A stretch of DNA of 59,131 nt from a virus. Under the pieces are notes generated by a model. It made no database searches. It worked only from the letters and a program-made list of their open reading frames with translations, and was not told the origin of the DNA. The DNA lies in IMG/VR virus record IMGVR_UViG_3300034283_001738, positions 1 to 59,131 of that record; one strand, 5' to 3'. Position 1 is the stretch's first letter; every line of letters begins with the position of its first letter. The position numbers and the translations under genes are program-made. Shown here one piece after another: positions 35,158 to 42,256 of this stretch.

Positions 35158-37284
35158 TTGACTAGGACTAAAGCATGGAGATTATCTTTAGCCGCCATTT
35201 TAGGCTTTGGTTGGCTATTTATAACTCCTGCCTATAGCGATGATCCATTAAGTTTAGCCGCTCAAGAAATACAAGAATTAAATGATAGCGTAGCTGACTT
35301 AAACTATAAAACAGAATTTCAATCATTAATAGACATAGCGGAATCTAAATATGACGATGCAGTAGACGCAAAGGATGCGAGAGACGATGCTGCAGATGTT
35401 TACAATTCAGCAGTAGAAGCAGAGGCCACAGCATTAAACGAAAAGCTTTTGGCTCAAACTTCAGTAGATGGACAGACTGTTACTGTGGCTATAAAACTAC
35501 AAGAAAAAAATGATGCTCAATCAGCATTAGATATATCAGCAGTAAATTTAGCAACAGCAAATACTAATCTTCAAACTGCTCAAAATGCTGTAAACAATGC
35601 TGGATCAGCAGGGTTACAATATACTGTTTATCATCTATTAAGAGATGGCTATGTTAACGGGCAGCATATAGCGGTACCTGGCTCTGTCATATGTACAGGT
35701 GTCTGGAATTCAAACTCCATGAATCTTCCAGTTTGCGGATACTACGAAGACATTATTGTTAAATTTACTGGCAAAATTACAGTACCATCAGATTGGACAA
35801 ACGTATACTTTGCTGGATACACAGACGACGGATTTAGAATGTATGTAGATGGCAACCTTGCTGTAGACAATTGGGTTGAACAGGGCGCTACATGGAGCGC
35901 CTATTCTCCAATATATAATGTTAGCCAAGATAAAACTTTAGATGTAGAAATATGGTGGTATAACGGCGGTGGCCCAGGATCTTATCATCTCGGATGGTCA
36001 ATTCCAGGTGGGTGGACTGGTGCAGGATGTGCTTATACTGGTGGATGGGGAGTAGGATTTAGTTGTAACCTTAATACATTTTCTTATGGATCAGGTGCAA
36101 CACAACAACAATTAGATAATTTGTCTGCAGCGCAGGCAGCAAAAACGGCTGCACAACAAGATTATAATACTAAATTAGCAATACGTAACACTAAAGTATC
36201 TGAATATAATTCTGCTAATTCAGCTTTAACAACTCATAATCAAACTTTAACAACTAAAACAACTGCTCATAATGCTGCAATTATAAACACAGCAAATAAA
36301 TTACAGGATAAAGAAGATACAATAGATGCATATGATCAATCAATTATAGATTTAAATAATTCTATTGATAATGCTTGGAACTATTATGATGAGCAAATGG
36401 CTAGAGAAATTGCTACTGCATTAGCACAAGCCGCTGCTGCTGCTGCTAACCAGCCAACGCCAGAACCAACGCCAGAACCTTCCCCAGAGCCAACAGAAGA
36501 GGTTACTCCAGAGCCAAGCCCTGAGCCTTCTCCTGAGCCATCGCCTGAGCAAACTGAATCAGTCGATCCCACTCCAGAACCAAGCCCTGAAACCACAGAT
36601 GAGGCGACGCCAGAGCCAACTCCTGAACCTGAGCCATCTCTAGAGCCTTCACCAGAGCCTTCACCTCAGCCAACGGATATAGATCCAGAGCCAACTCCTG
36701 AACCAGAGCCAACTCCGACTGAACCTTCTGAAGAATCACAAGACAATGTTATCATAAAGGATGAAGAGTTACTAGAGTTAATTCCAGAAAAAGGAACTGG
36801 AACTTCAGAAGATCTCACTTCAGTTATAGCTAATTTAACAAGCAAGGATAATAAATTAGTTACATTGAGTCCAGAGCAAGTTTCTGCTGTTAGCCAGACA
36901 TTAGTTGCATTAACAAATGAGGCAAAGATCGAGGTCGCACAAGACCTTGGCATTAAAGCAACTGAAGTTGCTGTAATTGCAGAAGCAATGAAGTCTAATC
37001 CAGAATTAGCCACAGCATTTGTTGAATTTAAGGATAGGGAAGCAGCAGCAGAAGGCGCCACCATGCCTTACACATTAGCTGACGCTACCACAGAAGTACA
37101 GACAGAAGCATTTTTGGCGGACCCAATAGGAGCAGTTTTAGATATAGATTTAAGTAAAGTTTTAAGCCCATCAGAATGGGGCAAGGATATGACAGATGAC
37201 CAAAGAGAAAAGGCACAGGAAGTCGTCATACCAGTAATTATTGCAAGTAATATCGTGGCTGCAGCCATGACTAGGAGGATATAA
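35158..37284 (+). CDS. Secreted PA14-domain protein with Pro-Glu-rich stalk
   Basis: 708 residues from a TTG with TAGGAG upstream. Signal peptide residues 1-28 (RLSLAAILGFGWLFITPAYS). Coiled-coil segments, then a PA14-like carbohydrate-binding sandwich about 155-300 (YFAGYTDDGFRMYVDGNLAVDNW, VEIWWYNGGGPGSYHLGW), more coiled coil, a PEPTPEPSPEP stalk about 425-530, and a C-terminal domain ending in a hydrophobic stretch (VIPVIIASNIVAAAM). PA14 domains bind glycans. It precedes holin-like genes, so it may act at the envelope at lysis or as a surface adhesin exported in infection. Confidence 0.65.
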   Translation: MTRTKAWRLSLAAILGFGWLFITPAYSDDPLSLAAQEIQELNDSVADLNYKTEFQSLIDIAESKYDDAVDAKDARDDAADVYNSAVEAEATALNEKLLAQTSVDGQTVTVAIKLQEKNDAQSALDISAVNLATANTNLQTAQNAVNNAGSAGLQYTVYHLLRDGYVNGQHIAVPGSVICTGVWNSNSMNLPVCGYYEDIIVKFTGKITVPSDWTNVYFAGYTDDGFRMYVDGNLAVDNWVEQGATWSAYSPIYNVSQDKTLDVEIWWYNGGGPGSYHLGWSIPGGWTGAGCAYTGGWGVGFSCNLNTFSYGSGATQQQLDNLSAAQAAKTAAQQDYNTKLAIRNTKVSEYNSANSALTTHNQTLTTKTTAHNAAIINTANKLQDKEDTIDAYDQSIIDLNNSIDNAWNYYDEQMAREIATALAQAAAAAANQPTPEPTPEPSPEPTEEVTPEPSPEPSPEPSPEQTESVDPTPEPSPETTDEATPEPTPEPEPSLEPSPEPSPQPTDIDPEPTPEPEPTPTEPSEESQDNVIIKDEELLELIPEKGTGTSEDLTSVIANLTSKDNKLVTLSPEQVSAVSQTLVALTNEAKIEVAQDLGIKATEVAVIAEAMKSNPELATAFVEFKDREAAAEGATMPYTLADATTEVQTEAFLADPIGAVLDIDLSKVLSPSEWGKDMTDDQREKAQEVVIPVIIASNIVAAAMTRRI

Positions 37285-37478
37285 TGAAAATAATAAAGGC
37301 TATTTTAAATTATGCCTGGGAAGTAATTAAGGAAAGCATAGCCCAAATATTTACCCTTCTAGGGTTTTTTATTGCTTGGCTTACCCTTACAGGAACCGCC
37401 CAGCAGGTAGTTGGCGTGGCAACATTAATTGCTACGGTTATTTGGCTAGCTACAATCCCTTTAAGAAAAGAAGAGTAA
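37284..37478 (+). CDS. Small two-TM membrane protein, holin candidate
   Basis: 64 residues. Amphipathic N-terminus, then two hydrophobic stretches (IFTLLGFFIAWLTLTG and VVGVATLIATVIWLATI) and a charged C-terminus RKEE. TAATG coupling with the PA14 gene. Size, two helices and charged tail fit class II holins; the endolysin is 1 kb downstream. Another holin candidate lies at 37710. Confidence 0.5.
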   Translation: MKIIKAILNYAWEVIKESIAQIFTLLGFFIAWLTLTGTAQQVVGVATLIATVIWLATIPLRKEE

Positions 37479-37480
37479 AA

Positions 37481-37489
37481 TGATATAAT
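37481..37489 (+). promoter_or_regulatory. Extended -10 promoter before the lipoprotein gene
   Basis: TGATATAAT ending six bases before the ATG at 37496; GGAGG lies between, so either leaderless start or overlap of promoter and Shine-Dalgarno. Confidence 0.45.
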
Positions 37490-37495
37490 GGAGGC

Positions 37496-37717
37496 ATGAG
37501 AAAATTAGGTGCCTCATTAGCTAGTATAATGCTAGCCTTCACAGTTACATCGTGTAACTTTGATGGTTCATTCCGATATGAATGCCAAGACCCAGCAAAC
37601 TGGGAAAAGGCAGAATGTAATCCTCCAATTTGTGAGACTACTGGAACCTGTTCTAGAGATTTAGTTGGACAGGAAGTATGGGATGAGTACCAGAAATCAA
37701 AGGTAAAGAATGGCTAA
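37496..37717 (+). CDS. Phage lipoprotein, Cys-rich
   Basis: 73 residues with a lipoprotein signal peptide: basic start, hydrophobic SLASIMLAF and lipobox TVTSC (Cys20). The mature part has four to five cysteines (YECQD, ECNPPICETTGTC), probably two disulphides. Placed among lysis genes; small phage lipoproteins can be outer spanin parts or superinfection-exclusion factors. With an actinobacterial host lacking a Gram-negative outer membrane, exclusion or anchoring is the more likely idea. Confidence 0.6.
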   Translation: MRKLGASLASIMLAFTVTSCNFDGSFRYECQDPANWEKAECNPPICETTGTCSRDLVGQEVWDEYQKSKVKNG

Positions 37718-38153
37718 AGAAAGATTAACCCCACAAGATCTTGATGCAAGACTAAAATTTATTCTTGGCATCACACTTGGAACAATTTTATTGTGTACAT
37801 CTTTAGGAATTTTGTACGCTCTTATATTTGTAACACAGCCAATTGGAGCACAATCAGAAAATGATAAAATGTTTTTCAATGTTCTTGGTAGCGTTGCAAC
37901 ATTTATCACAGGAACTCTTGCAGGTTTGCTAATTGGTCAGTCTGGTGCTAAGGATGTTATGGCAGCACAGATGGCAAATAAAGAAATAGATGCAAAAAAT
38001 ACTCAGGCAGATAAGAAACTTGAATCAGAATTAGAAATTAATGAATTGAAGGCTGAAGTAGAAGCTGATGCCGTTAGAGCAAGATTAGACGCAAAACCAA
38101 ACGATCAAATGCCAGCAGAGCAACCAGTAGATACTGACTGGGACAAGGATTAA
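37710..38153 (+). CDS. Membrane protein with cytoplasmic coiled coil, holin-like
   Basis: 147 residues. Two TM helices (FILGITLGTILLCTSLGILYALIF and FFNVLGSVATFITGTLAGLLIG) and a long charged helix (KKLESELEINELKAEVEADAV). This two-helix plus coiled tail plan is frequent in actinophage lysis cassettes. ATGG overlaps the lipoprotein stop. Holin function is inferred from context. Confidence 0.55.
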   Translation: MAKERLTPQDLDARLKFILGITLGTILLCTSLGILYALIFVTQPIGAQSENDKMFFNVLGSVATFITGTLAGLLIGQSGAKDVMAAQMANKEIDAKNTQADKKLESELEINELKAEVEADAVRARLDAKPNDQMPAEQPVDTDWDKD

Positions 38154-38155
38154 TC

Positions 38156-38419
38156 ATGCCTTGGAACATTAAGCAGGGCGCAGCAGGATGCAAAGGTTAT
38201 GCTGTTGTAAAAGAAGGCACAAACGAATTAGTTGGATGCCATGATAGCGAAACAAAGGCTAAGGCGCAATTAAGAGCACTTTATGCTAATGAGGTTGAAA
38301 AAGCCAACCCATGTTGGGAAGGTTACGAAATGGTAGGTTGGAAAAACAAAAATGGGAAACGGGTTCCCAATTGTGTTCCTAAAGTTAAAAAAGGAATTTT
38401 CGGAAGAGGTAAAAACTAA
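38156..38419 (+). CDS. Small basic Cys-containing protein of phage structural/lysis type
   Basis: 87 residues. GCKGYAVVKEGTNELVGCH, then KAKAQLRALYANE and CWEGYEMVGWKNKNGKRVPNC. The 'kAkaQLrALYANE' phrase is familiar from N-terminal segments of phage head-maturation proteases and small stand-alone phage proteins. Function not known; lies between holin candidate and endolysin. Confidence 0.5.
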   Translation: MPWNIKQGAAGCKGYAVVKEGTNELVGCHDSETKAKAQLRALYANEVEKANPCWEGYEMVGWKNKNGKRVPNCVPKVKKGIFGRGKN

Positions 38420-38421
38420 TT

Positions 38422-38961
38422 ATGTCAAATGATTTTGCAGTACCAGCAGAAACAGAAAAGGCTCCAAAAGGTAGCGCAGCCAGATTAATACAAGTTGCTA
38501 AGTCACAAGTTGGATACATTGAAGGTCCAAAAGATAATGAGACAAAGTATGGAGTATTTACTAAGGCTAACTTTCAACCATGGTGTGGATCATTCGTAAT
38601 GTGGTGCGCTGATCAAGCTGGAGTAAAAGTTCCAAATACTGTTTATACCCCAGGAGGCGCAGCAGCATTTAAAAAATCTGGAAGATGGATTGATGTAGAT
38701 TTAGCTGATCCAGAGCCAGGGGATATTGCATATTTTGATTTTCCTGGAGACGGAGTAGATAGAATTTCACACGTTGGAATTGTTGTAGAAGACAATGAGG
38801 ATGGAACCGTATGGTGCATTGAAGGTAACACTTCAAGCAGCAAAAAGGGTAGCCAAAGAAATGGTGGAGAAGCCTGTCGACAACTTCGTGCATTTAAGAA
38901 AAATAAAAAAGGTGTTCAGGTCTCTATAGTAGGGTTTGGCCGCCCAAAATTTAAGAAGTAA
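38422..38961 (+). CDS. Endolysin with CHAP amidase/endopeptidase domain
   Basis: 179 residues, a single CHAP domain: catalytic Cys in FQPWCGSFVMWC (about 54), His in ISHVGIVVE (about 116), and the third residue in WCIEGNTS (about 135). Cuts peptidoglycan peptide or amide bonds, with holins of the same cluster giving access. No signal peptide and no separate wall-binding domain. Confidence 0.88.
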   Translation: MSNDFAVPAETEKAPKGSAARLIQVAKSQVGYIEGPKDNETKYGVFTKANFQPWCGSFVMWCADQAGVKVPNTVYTPGGAAAFKKSGRWIDVDLADPEPGDIAYFDFPGDGVDRISHVGIVVEDNEDGTVWCIEGNTSSSKKGSQRNGGEACRQLRAFKKNKKGVQVSIVGFGRPKFKK

Positions 38962-38972
38962 GGAATACATAA

Positions 38973-39602
38973 TTGTATTTTGAACAGCCAGAAAATAATA
39001 TTGTATATTTTAAAGGCGTAATAAAAAATTATCAAGAAATTATAGACGCTATAGAGTCTTTATCAAACGATGCTGTTTCTGCATGGGAGCCTTGGTATGG
39101 ACATGGATCGTCCACAAGGTATGGTGAAATTAAGCATGTCGTTAGAGATCAAATTCAGTTTATAAATTCTGATGAAGACAGAGCTAAAGCCGCTTTTGCG
39201 ATAAATTGTCTAACCAACAAAATGTCAGATTGTGCAATTAAGTATGCTGATATATTTAATATAGACAGAAAAGCATTATATTATGCAGTATCACTATTGA
39301 CAGACCCAAGAACCAAAATGGGAATAAATAAATATGATCAAAATGCATTTATGGGAGCACATGTAGATTTTAATGAAGATAATTATTATTTAGCATATAC
39401 TATAGTTGTATATCTAAATGATGACTATGAGGGTGGAGAGCTTTACTTTAATGATTTAGATATTAAAATAAAGCCAGAGGCTGGCAGTATAATAATGTAC
39501 CCATCTTCTCATCCATATACCCATCAATCATTAGAGATTACAAAAGGAAGAAAGATGCTGATAACACATCATTGGCAAATGATTCTTCCTCCAAATGGTT
39601 GA
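38973..39602 (+). CDS. 2-oxoglutarate/Fe(II) oxygenase, prolyl-4-hydroxylase-like
   Basis: 209 residues from a TTG. Double-stranded beta-helix with GAHVDFNED (HxD, about residues 130-132), VVYLNDDYEGGELYF, IKPEAGSIIMYPSSHPYTHQS (distal His) and KGRKMLITHHW (Arg/Lys for 2OG). The 'YLNDDYEGGEL' phrase is typical of P4Hc-type phage enzymes. Substrate unknown. First of several such genes. Confidence 0.85.
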   Translation: MYFEQPENNIVYFKGVIKNYQEIIDAIESLSNDAVSAWEPWYGHGSSTRYGEIKHVVRDQIQFINSDEDRAKAAFAINCLTNKMSDCAIKYADIFNIDRKALYYAVSLLTDPRTKMGINKYDQNAFMGAHVDFNEDNYYLAYTIVVYLNDDYEGGELYFNDLDIKIKPEAGSIIMYPSSHPYTHQSLEITKGRKMLITHHWQMILPPNG

Positions 39603-39628
39603 CTATGACCCATCTTTTAGTGTATAAT
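39599..39628 (+). promoter_or_regulatory. Promoter TTGACT-18-TATAAT
   Basis: -35 at 39599-39604 overlapping the oxygenase stop, -10 at 39623-39628. A CCTAT/ATAGG inverted repeat (39644-39658) lies before the ATG at 39664. Confidence 0.5.
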
Positions 39629-39663
39629 TATACTAATGGGATGCCTATTAGAAATAGGAATCA

Positions 39664-39888
39664 ATGTTAAATCTTAACGAATTAGGTGTTAACGTATTTA
39701 TAAAAAGGGCAAAAGATATAGAGCCCTTCTGGAACAATTACGATTTAATTATATGGAAAAAGAATCCCAAAGGATTTTCAGATTCAAATGGTATGTTTAG
39801 AAATGGCTGGGGAACAGCTCAAAAAATTACTGTAAACAACAACGGTACTTGGCAACTTCCAAATAAATATGTCAGATATTTTAAATGA
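39664..39888 (+). CDS. Small hypothetical protein
   Basis: 74 residues: MLNLNELGVNVFIKRAKDIEPFWNNYDLIIW then GTAQKITVNNNGTWQLP. Looks like a compact alpha/beta unit with exposed Trp. No motif. 20-base overlap with the WhiB gene. Confidence 0.45.
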   Translation: MLNLNELGVNVFIKRAKDIEPFWNNYDLIIWKKNPKGFSDSNGMFRNGWGTAQKITVNNNGTWQLPNKYVRYFK

Positions 39889-40180
39889 ATTAGGATTAGA
39901 TGAAGACAATGTTAGATGGTGGGATCTAGCAGCATGTCATGGTATGGACACTAATCTATTTTTTGATAAATATGAATTAGATGTCAATATGGCAAAAGCA
40001 ATAGATCAGTGCTGCCTTTCTTGCCCAGTAATACAAATGTGTTACAAATCTGGAATAGAGAACAACGAATACGGAGTATGGGGAGGAGTTTACCTATCCT
40101 CTGGATCTGTAGATAAAATGAAAAATATTCATAAAGACAAGAATGTTTGGAAGGAATTGAGAAAACGCAATGCAGTCTAA
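39869..40180 (+). CDS. WhiB-family Fe-S transcription factor
   Basis: 103 residues. Cys23 (AACHG) plus C-x2-C-x5-C at 49/52/58 (CLSCPVIQMC) make the four-Cys 4Fe-4S site, and GVWGG (69-73) is the WhiB turn. WhiB proteins are confined to Actinobacteria and their phages, where they bind sigma factor and alter transcription. The C-terminus is basic (KNVWKELRKR), as needed for DNA contact. Best host indicator in the window. Confidence 0.92.
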   Translation: MSDILNELGLDEDNVRWWDLAACHGMDTNLFFDKYELDVNMAKAIDQCCLSCPVIQMCYKSGIENNEYGVWGGVYLSSGSVDKMKNIHKDKNVWKELRKRNAV

Positions 40181-40490
40181 TCTCTATGACAACAAACATT
40201 TTAAACATGGTGTTAATTTATGGACTGGTGAACCAAACAAGCCAGTGTTTTACAATGATGAGATGAGAAAGAAGTTAAGGGAAATAAAGAAGCCATTACT
40301 ATTAATGATGGACGTAGTTAAATACCCAGAATTTCTCGCCCTAAGATTATATGAAGATAACTTTATACAGTTTACAGGAAGTAAAAAAGAAGAAGTTATA
40401 GATTATGTTATGAAGGTAAAAAAGATGATAGAGTCTCATGGAGTAAGATGCGAACTTGAGGGGGTTCCTAGTGAAAGATCAATTACTTGA
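40170..40490 (+). CDS. Hypothetical protein
   Basis: 106 residues, alpha/beta: KKPLLLMMDVVKYPEFLALRLYEDNFIQF then a helix KEEVIDYVMKVKKMIE. No metal or nucleotide motif. Overlaps WhiB upstream and the microgene downstream, suggesting one operon. Confidence 0.45.
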   Translation: MQSNLYDNKHFKHGVNLWTGEPNKPVFYNDEMRKKLREIKKPLLLMMDVVKYPEFLALRLYEDNFIQFTGSKKEEVIDYVMKVKKMIESHGVRCELEGVPSERSIT

Positions 40491-40635
40491 TGTTTACATA
40501 CATACAGAGGGTGTGTACGGAACAATACAATCATTGGGAGCGTTTGCTTCTATGGTGACCTATAATAAAGATGGCATTCACTACGAAGAGCTATTAGAGA
40601 ATGACGATTTTAGTTTAATCGGAGAAGAATACTAA
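40471..40635 (+). CDS. Hypothetical microprotein
   Basis: 54 residues from a GTG (GAGGGGG about eight bases upstream). VYIHTEGVYGTIQSLGAFASMVTYNKDG then an acidic tail (ELLENDDFSLIGEEY). Acidic, beta-rich. Its stop overlaps the ATG of the next gene (TAATG), supporting translation. Confidence 0.5.
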   Translation: MKDQLLDVYIHTEGVYGTIQSLGAFASMVTYNKDGIHYEELLENDDFSLIGEEY

Positions 40636-40871
40636 TGGAAAAGATATTATGTGCTTCATGCAACAAAAGCAAAAATAAGTTATCTGCAAAGAGATCATCG
40701 CTTTTGTCAATAAATTTATTAATGTGCCAAACATGTATAGATGAAAAGCTTGAGCCAAAATGGGTTATAATTATATCTGGAAGACAATATGGGCCAGAAC
40801 ATGTGAAAGATTTTGTACAAAAAAGAAAATATCTTGGATCTGAAATAACTGCATCTGAATTATTAATTTAA
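40635..40871 (+). CDS. Small zinc-binding protein
   Basis: 78 residues with CASC (6-9) and CQTC (31-34), separated by a basic loop (NKSKNKLSAKRSS), a treble-clef or ribbon-type site, then a charged helix. Function unknown. Confidence 0.5.
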   Translation: MEKILCASCNKSKNKLSAKRSSLLSINLLMCQTCIDEKLEPKWVIIISGRQYGPEHVKDFVQKRKYLGSEITASELLI

Positions 40872-40889
40872 TTATATAAGCATTTACGG

Positions 40890-40895
40890 TATAAT
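40890..40895 (+). promoter_or_regulatory. -10 box, near-leaderless
   Basis: GGTATAAT nine bases before the ATG at 40905; no Shine-Dalgarno. Confidence 0.5.
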
Positions 40896-40904
40896 ATACC
40901 TATA

Positions 40905-41228
40905 ATGCAAATAGATTACATAACAATCGTCCTGACATTGTTAGCGGCGGTTCTAAGCGGACTTTCAACTGCCATAATTGCTGGATTTAGGGATGCAAAA
41001 AAAGAAAAAAGGCGTCAGGCTGAAAGGGAAACAGACCATCTAAAAATGGAGGTCAAGGACCTAAAAATTGACCTTTATAAATTAGAAAAAGAATTAACTG
41101 AATGGAAAGATAAATATTATGATGCCGTTCAGGAATTAATTACCCTAAAAGGCGAATTAGAAAATGCATTAAATATGCTTAATCACATAGAAATGCATGA
41201 AGATATGGACTCCGAATATTTAAAATAG
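40905..41228 (+). CDS. Membrane-anchored coiled-coil protein
   Basis: 107 residues. One N-terminal TM helix (IDYITIVLTLLAAVLSGLSTAIIA) then about 70 residues of heptad-patterned coiled coil (LKMEVKDLKIDLYKLEKELTEW). Resembles inner spanin-like or holin-accessory proteins, but it is distant from the endolysin. Topology out or in cannot be fixed. Confidence 0.55.
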   Translation: MQIDYITIVLTLLAAVLSGLSTAIIAGFRDAKKEKRRQAERETDHLKMEVKDLKIDLYKLEKELTEWKDKYYDAVQELITLKGELENALNMLNHIEMHEDMDSEYLK

Positions 41229-41234
41229 TACAAT
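41229..41234 (+). promoter_or_regulatory. -10 box (TACAAT), leaderless geometry
   Basis: Ends eight bases before the ATG at 41242, no Shine-Dalgarno. Confidence 0.4.
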
Positions 41235-41241
41235 AGGTTAT

Positions 41242-41808
41242 ATGACCTGTATTGTAGCCCTATCGGTGGGCAATAAAGTTTACCTTGGTGGAGACTCTGC
41301 CGCATCAGACGAAAAGTCTGGATTAGTTTTGCAGATAACAGACCCTAAAGTTTTTAAAGTTGGGCAATTTGGTATAGGCTTTGTTGATAGTTTTAGAATG
41401 GGTCAAATACTACAATACAACTGGACGCCACCAGTTTACAAGCCAACAGTTGGTTTCAAGAATTTAGATAAGTTCATGCGTACTAAGTTTGTTGAGTCTA
41501 TCAAAGAAGCCTATCAAGAACACGGTTACGGTAAGTTTGGAGCAAACACTGAAGACGGTGACGAAGGCGGAATCATAATCATTGCTGTTCAAAATACTGG
41601 TAGGATTTTTACCATGGATGTAGACTACCATGTATCTGAGCTTAGTACATCATATTACGCAGAAGGAAGTGGACAGCAAGTGGCCCTTGGATCTTTGGCA
41701 TCTACATCCTCAATAAAGACACCTAGAAAGCGTATAAGAATGGCACTAGAAGCATCTGCTAAGTTTATAATGAGTGTAAAGCCCCCCTTTACAATTATAG
41801 AAATTTAA
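41242..41808 (+). CDS. Proteasome-like Ntn hydrolase
   Basis: 188 residues. After removal of Met1 the protein begins Thr-Cys-Ile-Val; counting from that Thr, GGDS puts Asp at 17 and TDPKVFKV puts Lys at 35, close to the Thr1/Asp17/Lys33 set of proteasome beta and HslV peptidases. YAEGSGQQVALGSL matches the late Gly-Ser-Gly loop. So an N-terminal-nucleophile hydrolase that needs no propeptide. May degrade host or phage proteins as an assembled ring; partner ATPase not seen. Confidence 0.75.
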   Translation: MTCIVALSVGNKVYLGGDSAASDEKSGLVLQITDPKVFKVGQFGIGFVDSFRMGQILQYNWTPPVYKPTVGFKNLDKFMRTKFVESIKEAYQEHGYGKFGANTEDGDEGGIIIIAVQNTGRIFTMDVDYHVSELSTSYYAEGSGQQVALGSLASTSSIKTPRKRIRMALEASAKFIMSVKPPFTIIEI

Positions 41809-41810
41809 AG

Positions 41811-41816
41811 TATAAT
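41811..41816 (+). promoter_or_regulatory. -10 box, leaderless geometry
   Basis: TATAAT ends six bases before the ATG at 41823; intervening bases are only A/T. Confidence 0.5.
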
Positions 41817-41822
41817 TATTTT

Positions 41823-42047
41823 ATGGAAGAACCTATGGACATAAATGATCTGAGGCCAGATTACAGTAGGTCTATGGATATAAGAGGGGTTCCAACACAT
41901 GTATGCCCATGCGGTTGTGATGTTTTTAATTTAAAAGTTATATTCGATAACTTTGAGATAGCCAGTTATTTTTTAGACATGGAATGTGCAAATTGTGGCA
42001 CATTAGCAACGGCTCCAACACCAATAGATAGAGATGGATCAGAGTGA
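41823..42047 (+). CDS. Small zinc-ribbon protein
   Basis: 74 residues with CPCGC (about 28-32) and CANCG (about 56-60): C-x-C-x-C...C-x2-C. A typical rubredoxin-like knuckle pair on a beta sheet. Stop shared with the next GTG. Confidence 0.5.
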   Translation: MEEPMDINDLRPDYSRSMDIRGVPTHVCPCGCDVFNLKVIFDNFEIASYFLDMECANCGTLATAPTPIDRDGSE

Positions 42048-42217
42048 GAAAAACAGAAAGAATTAATCAGTTAGAAATAGAACTATATAAACTTAGAATA
42101 GAATTAGATTTAATTCATGAAATTATTTCAACAATTTTATCTTCTCAGCATCAGCAAGATACCTCTAGGATGGATTCTGGAAAGTGGTATCCAAGAAGGA
42201 TGCCTCCACAAAATTAA
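42044..42217 (+). CDS. Coiled-coil microprotein
   Basis: 57 residues from a GTG overlapping the previous stop. RINQLEIELYKLRIELDLIHEIISTIL is a leucine-zipper-like helix; the C-terminus (DSGKWYPRRMPPQN) is basic. May dimerise. Function unknown. Confidence 0.5.
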   Translation: MRKTERINQLEIELYKLRIELDLIHEIISTILSSQHQQDTSRMDSGKWYPRRMPPQN

Positions 42218-42220
42218 GTA

Positions 42221-42249
42221 TTGACAGACTCACTGCTATTTAGTAGAAT
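42221..42249 (+). promoter_or_regulatory. Strong promoter of the subtilase gene, leaderless geometry
   Basis: TTGACA (42221-42226), 17-base spacer, TAGAAT (42244-42249). The ATG at 42257 falls at the expected +1. Confidence 0.75.
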
Positions 42250-42256
42250 TGTCTTT

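Noticed and set aside
36384-37064. - strand frames opposite the PEPTPEP stalk
   Set aside because: Products of the repeat composition; the + strand gene is supported by signal peptide and domains.
39636-39677. 13-codon frame after the promoter at 39599 as a leader peptide
   Set aside because: Placed right for a leaderless peptide, but nothing in its codons suggests attenuation, and the hairpin there is weak.
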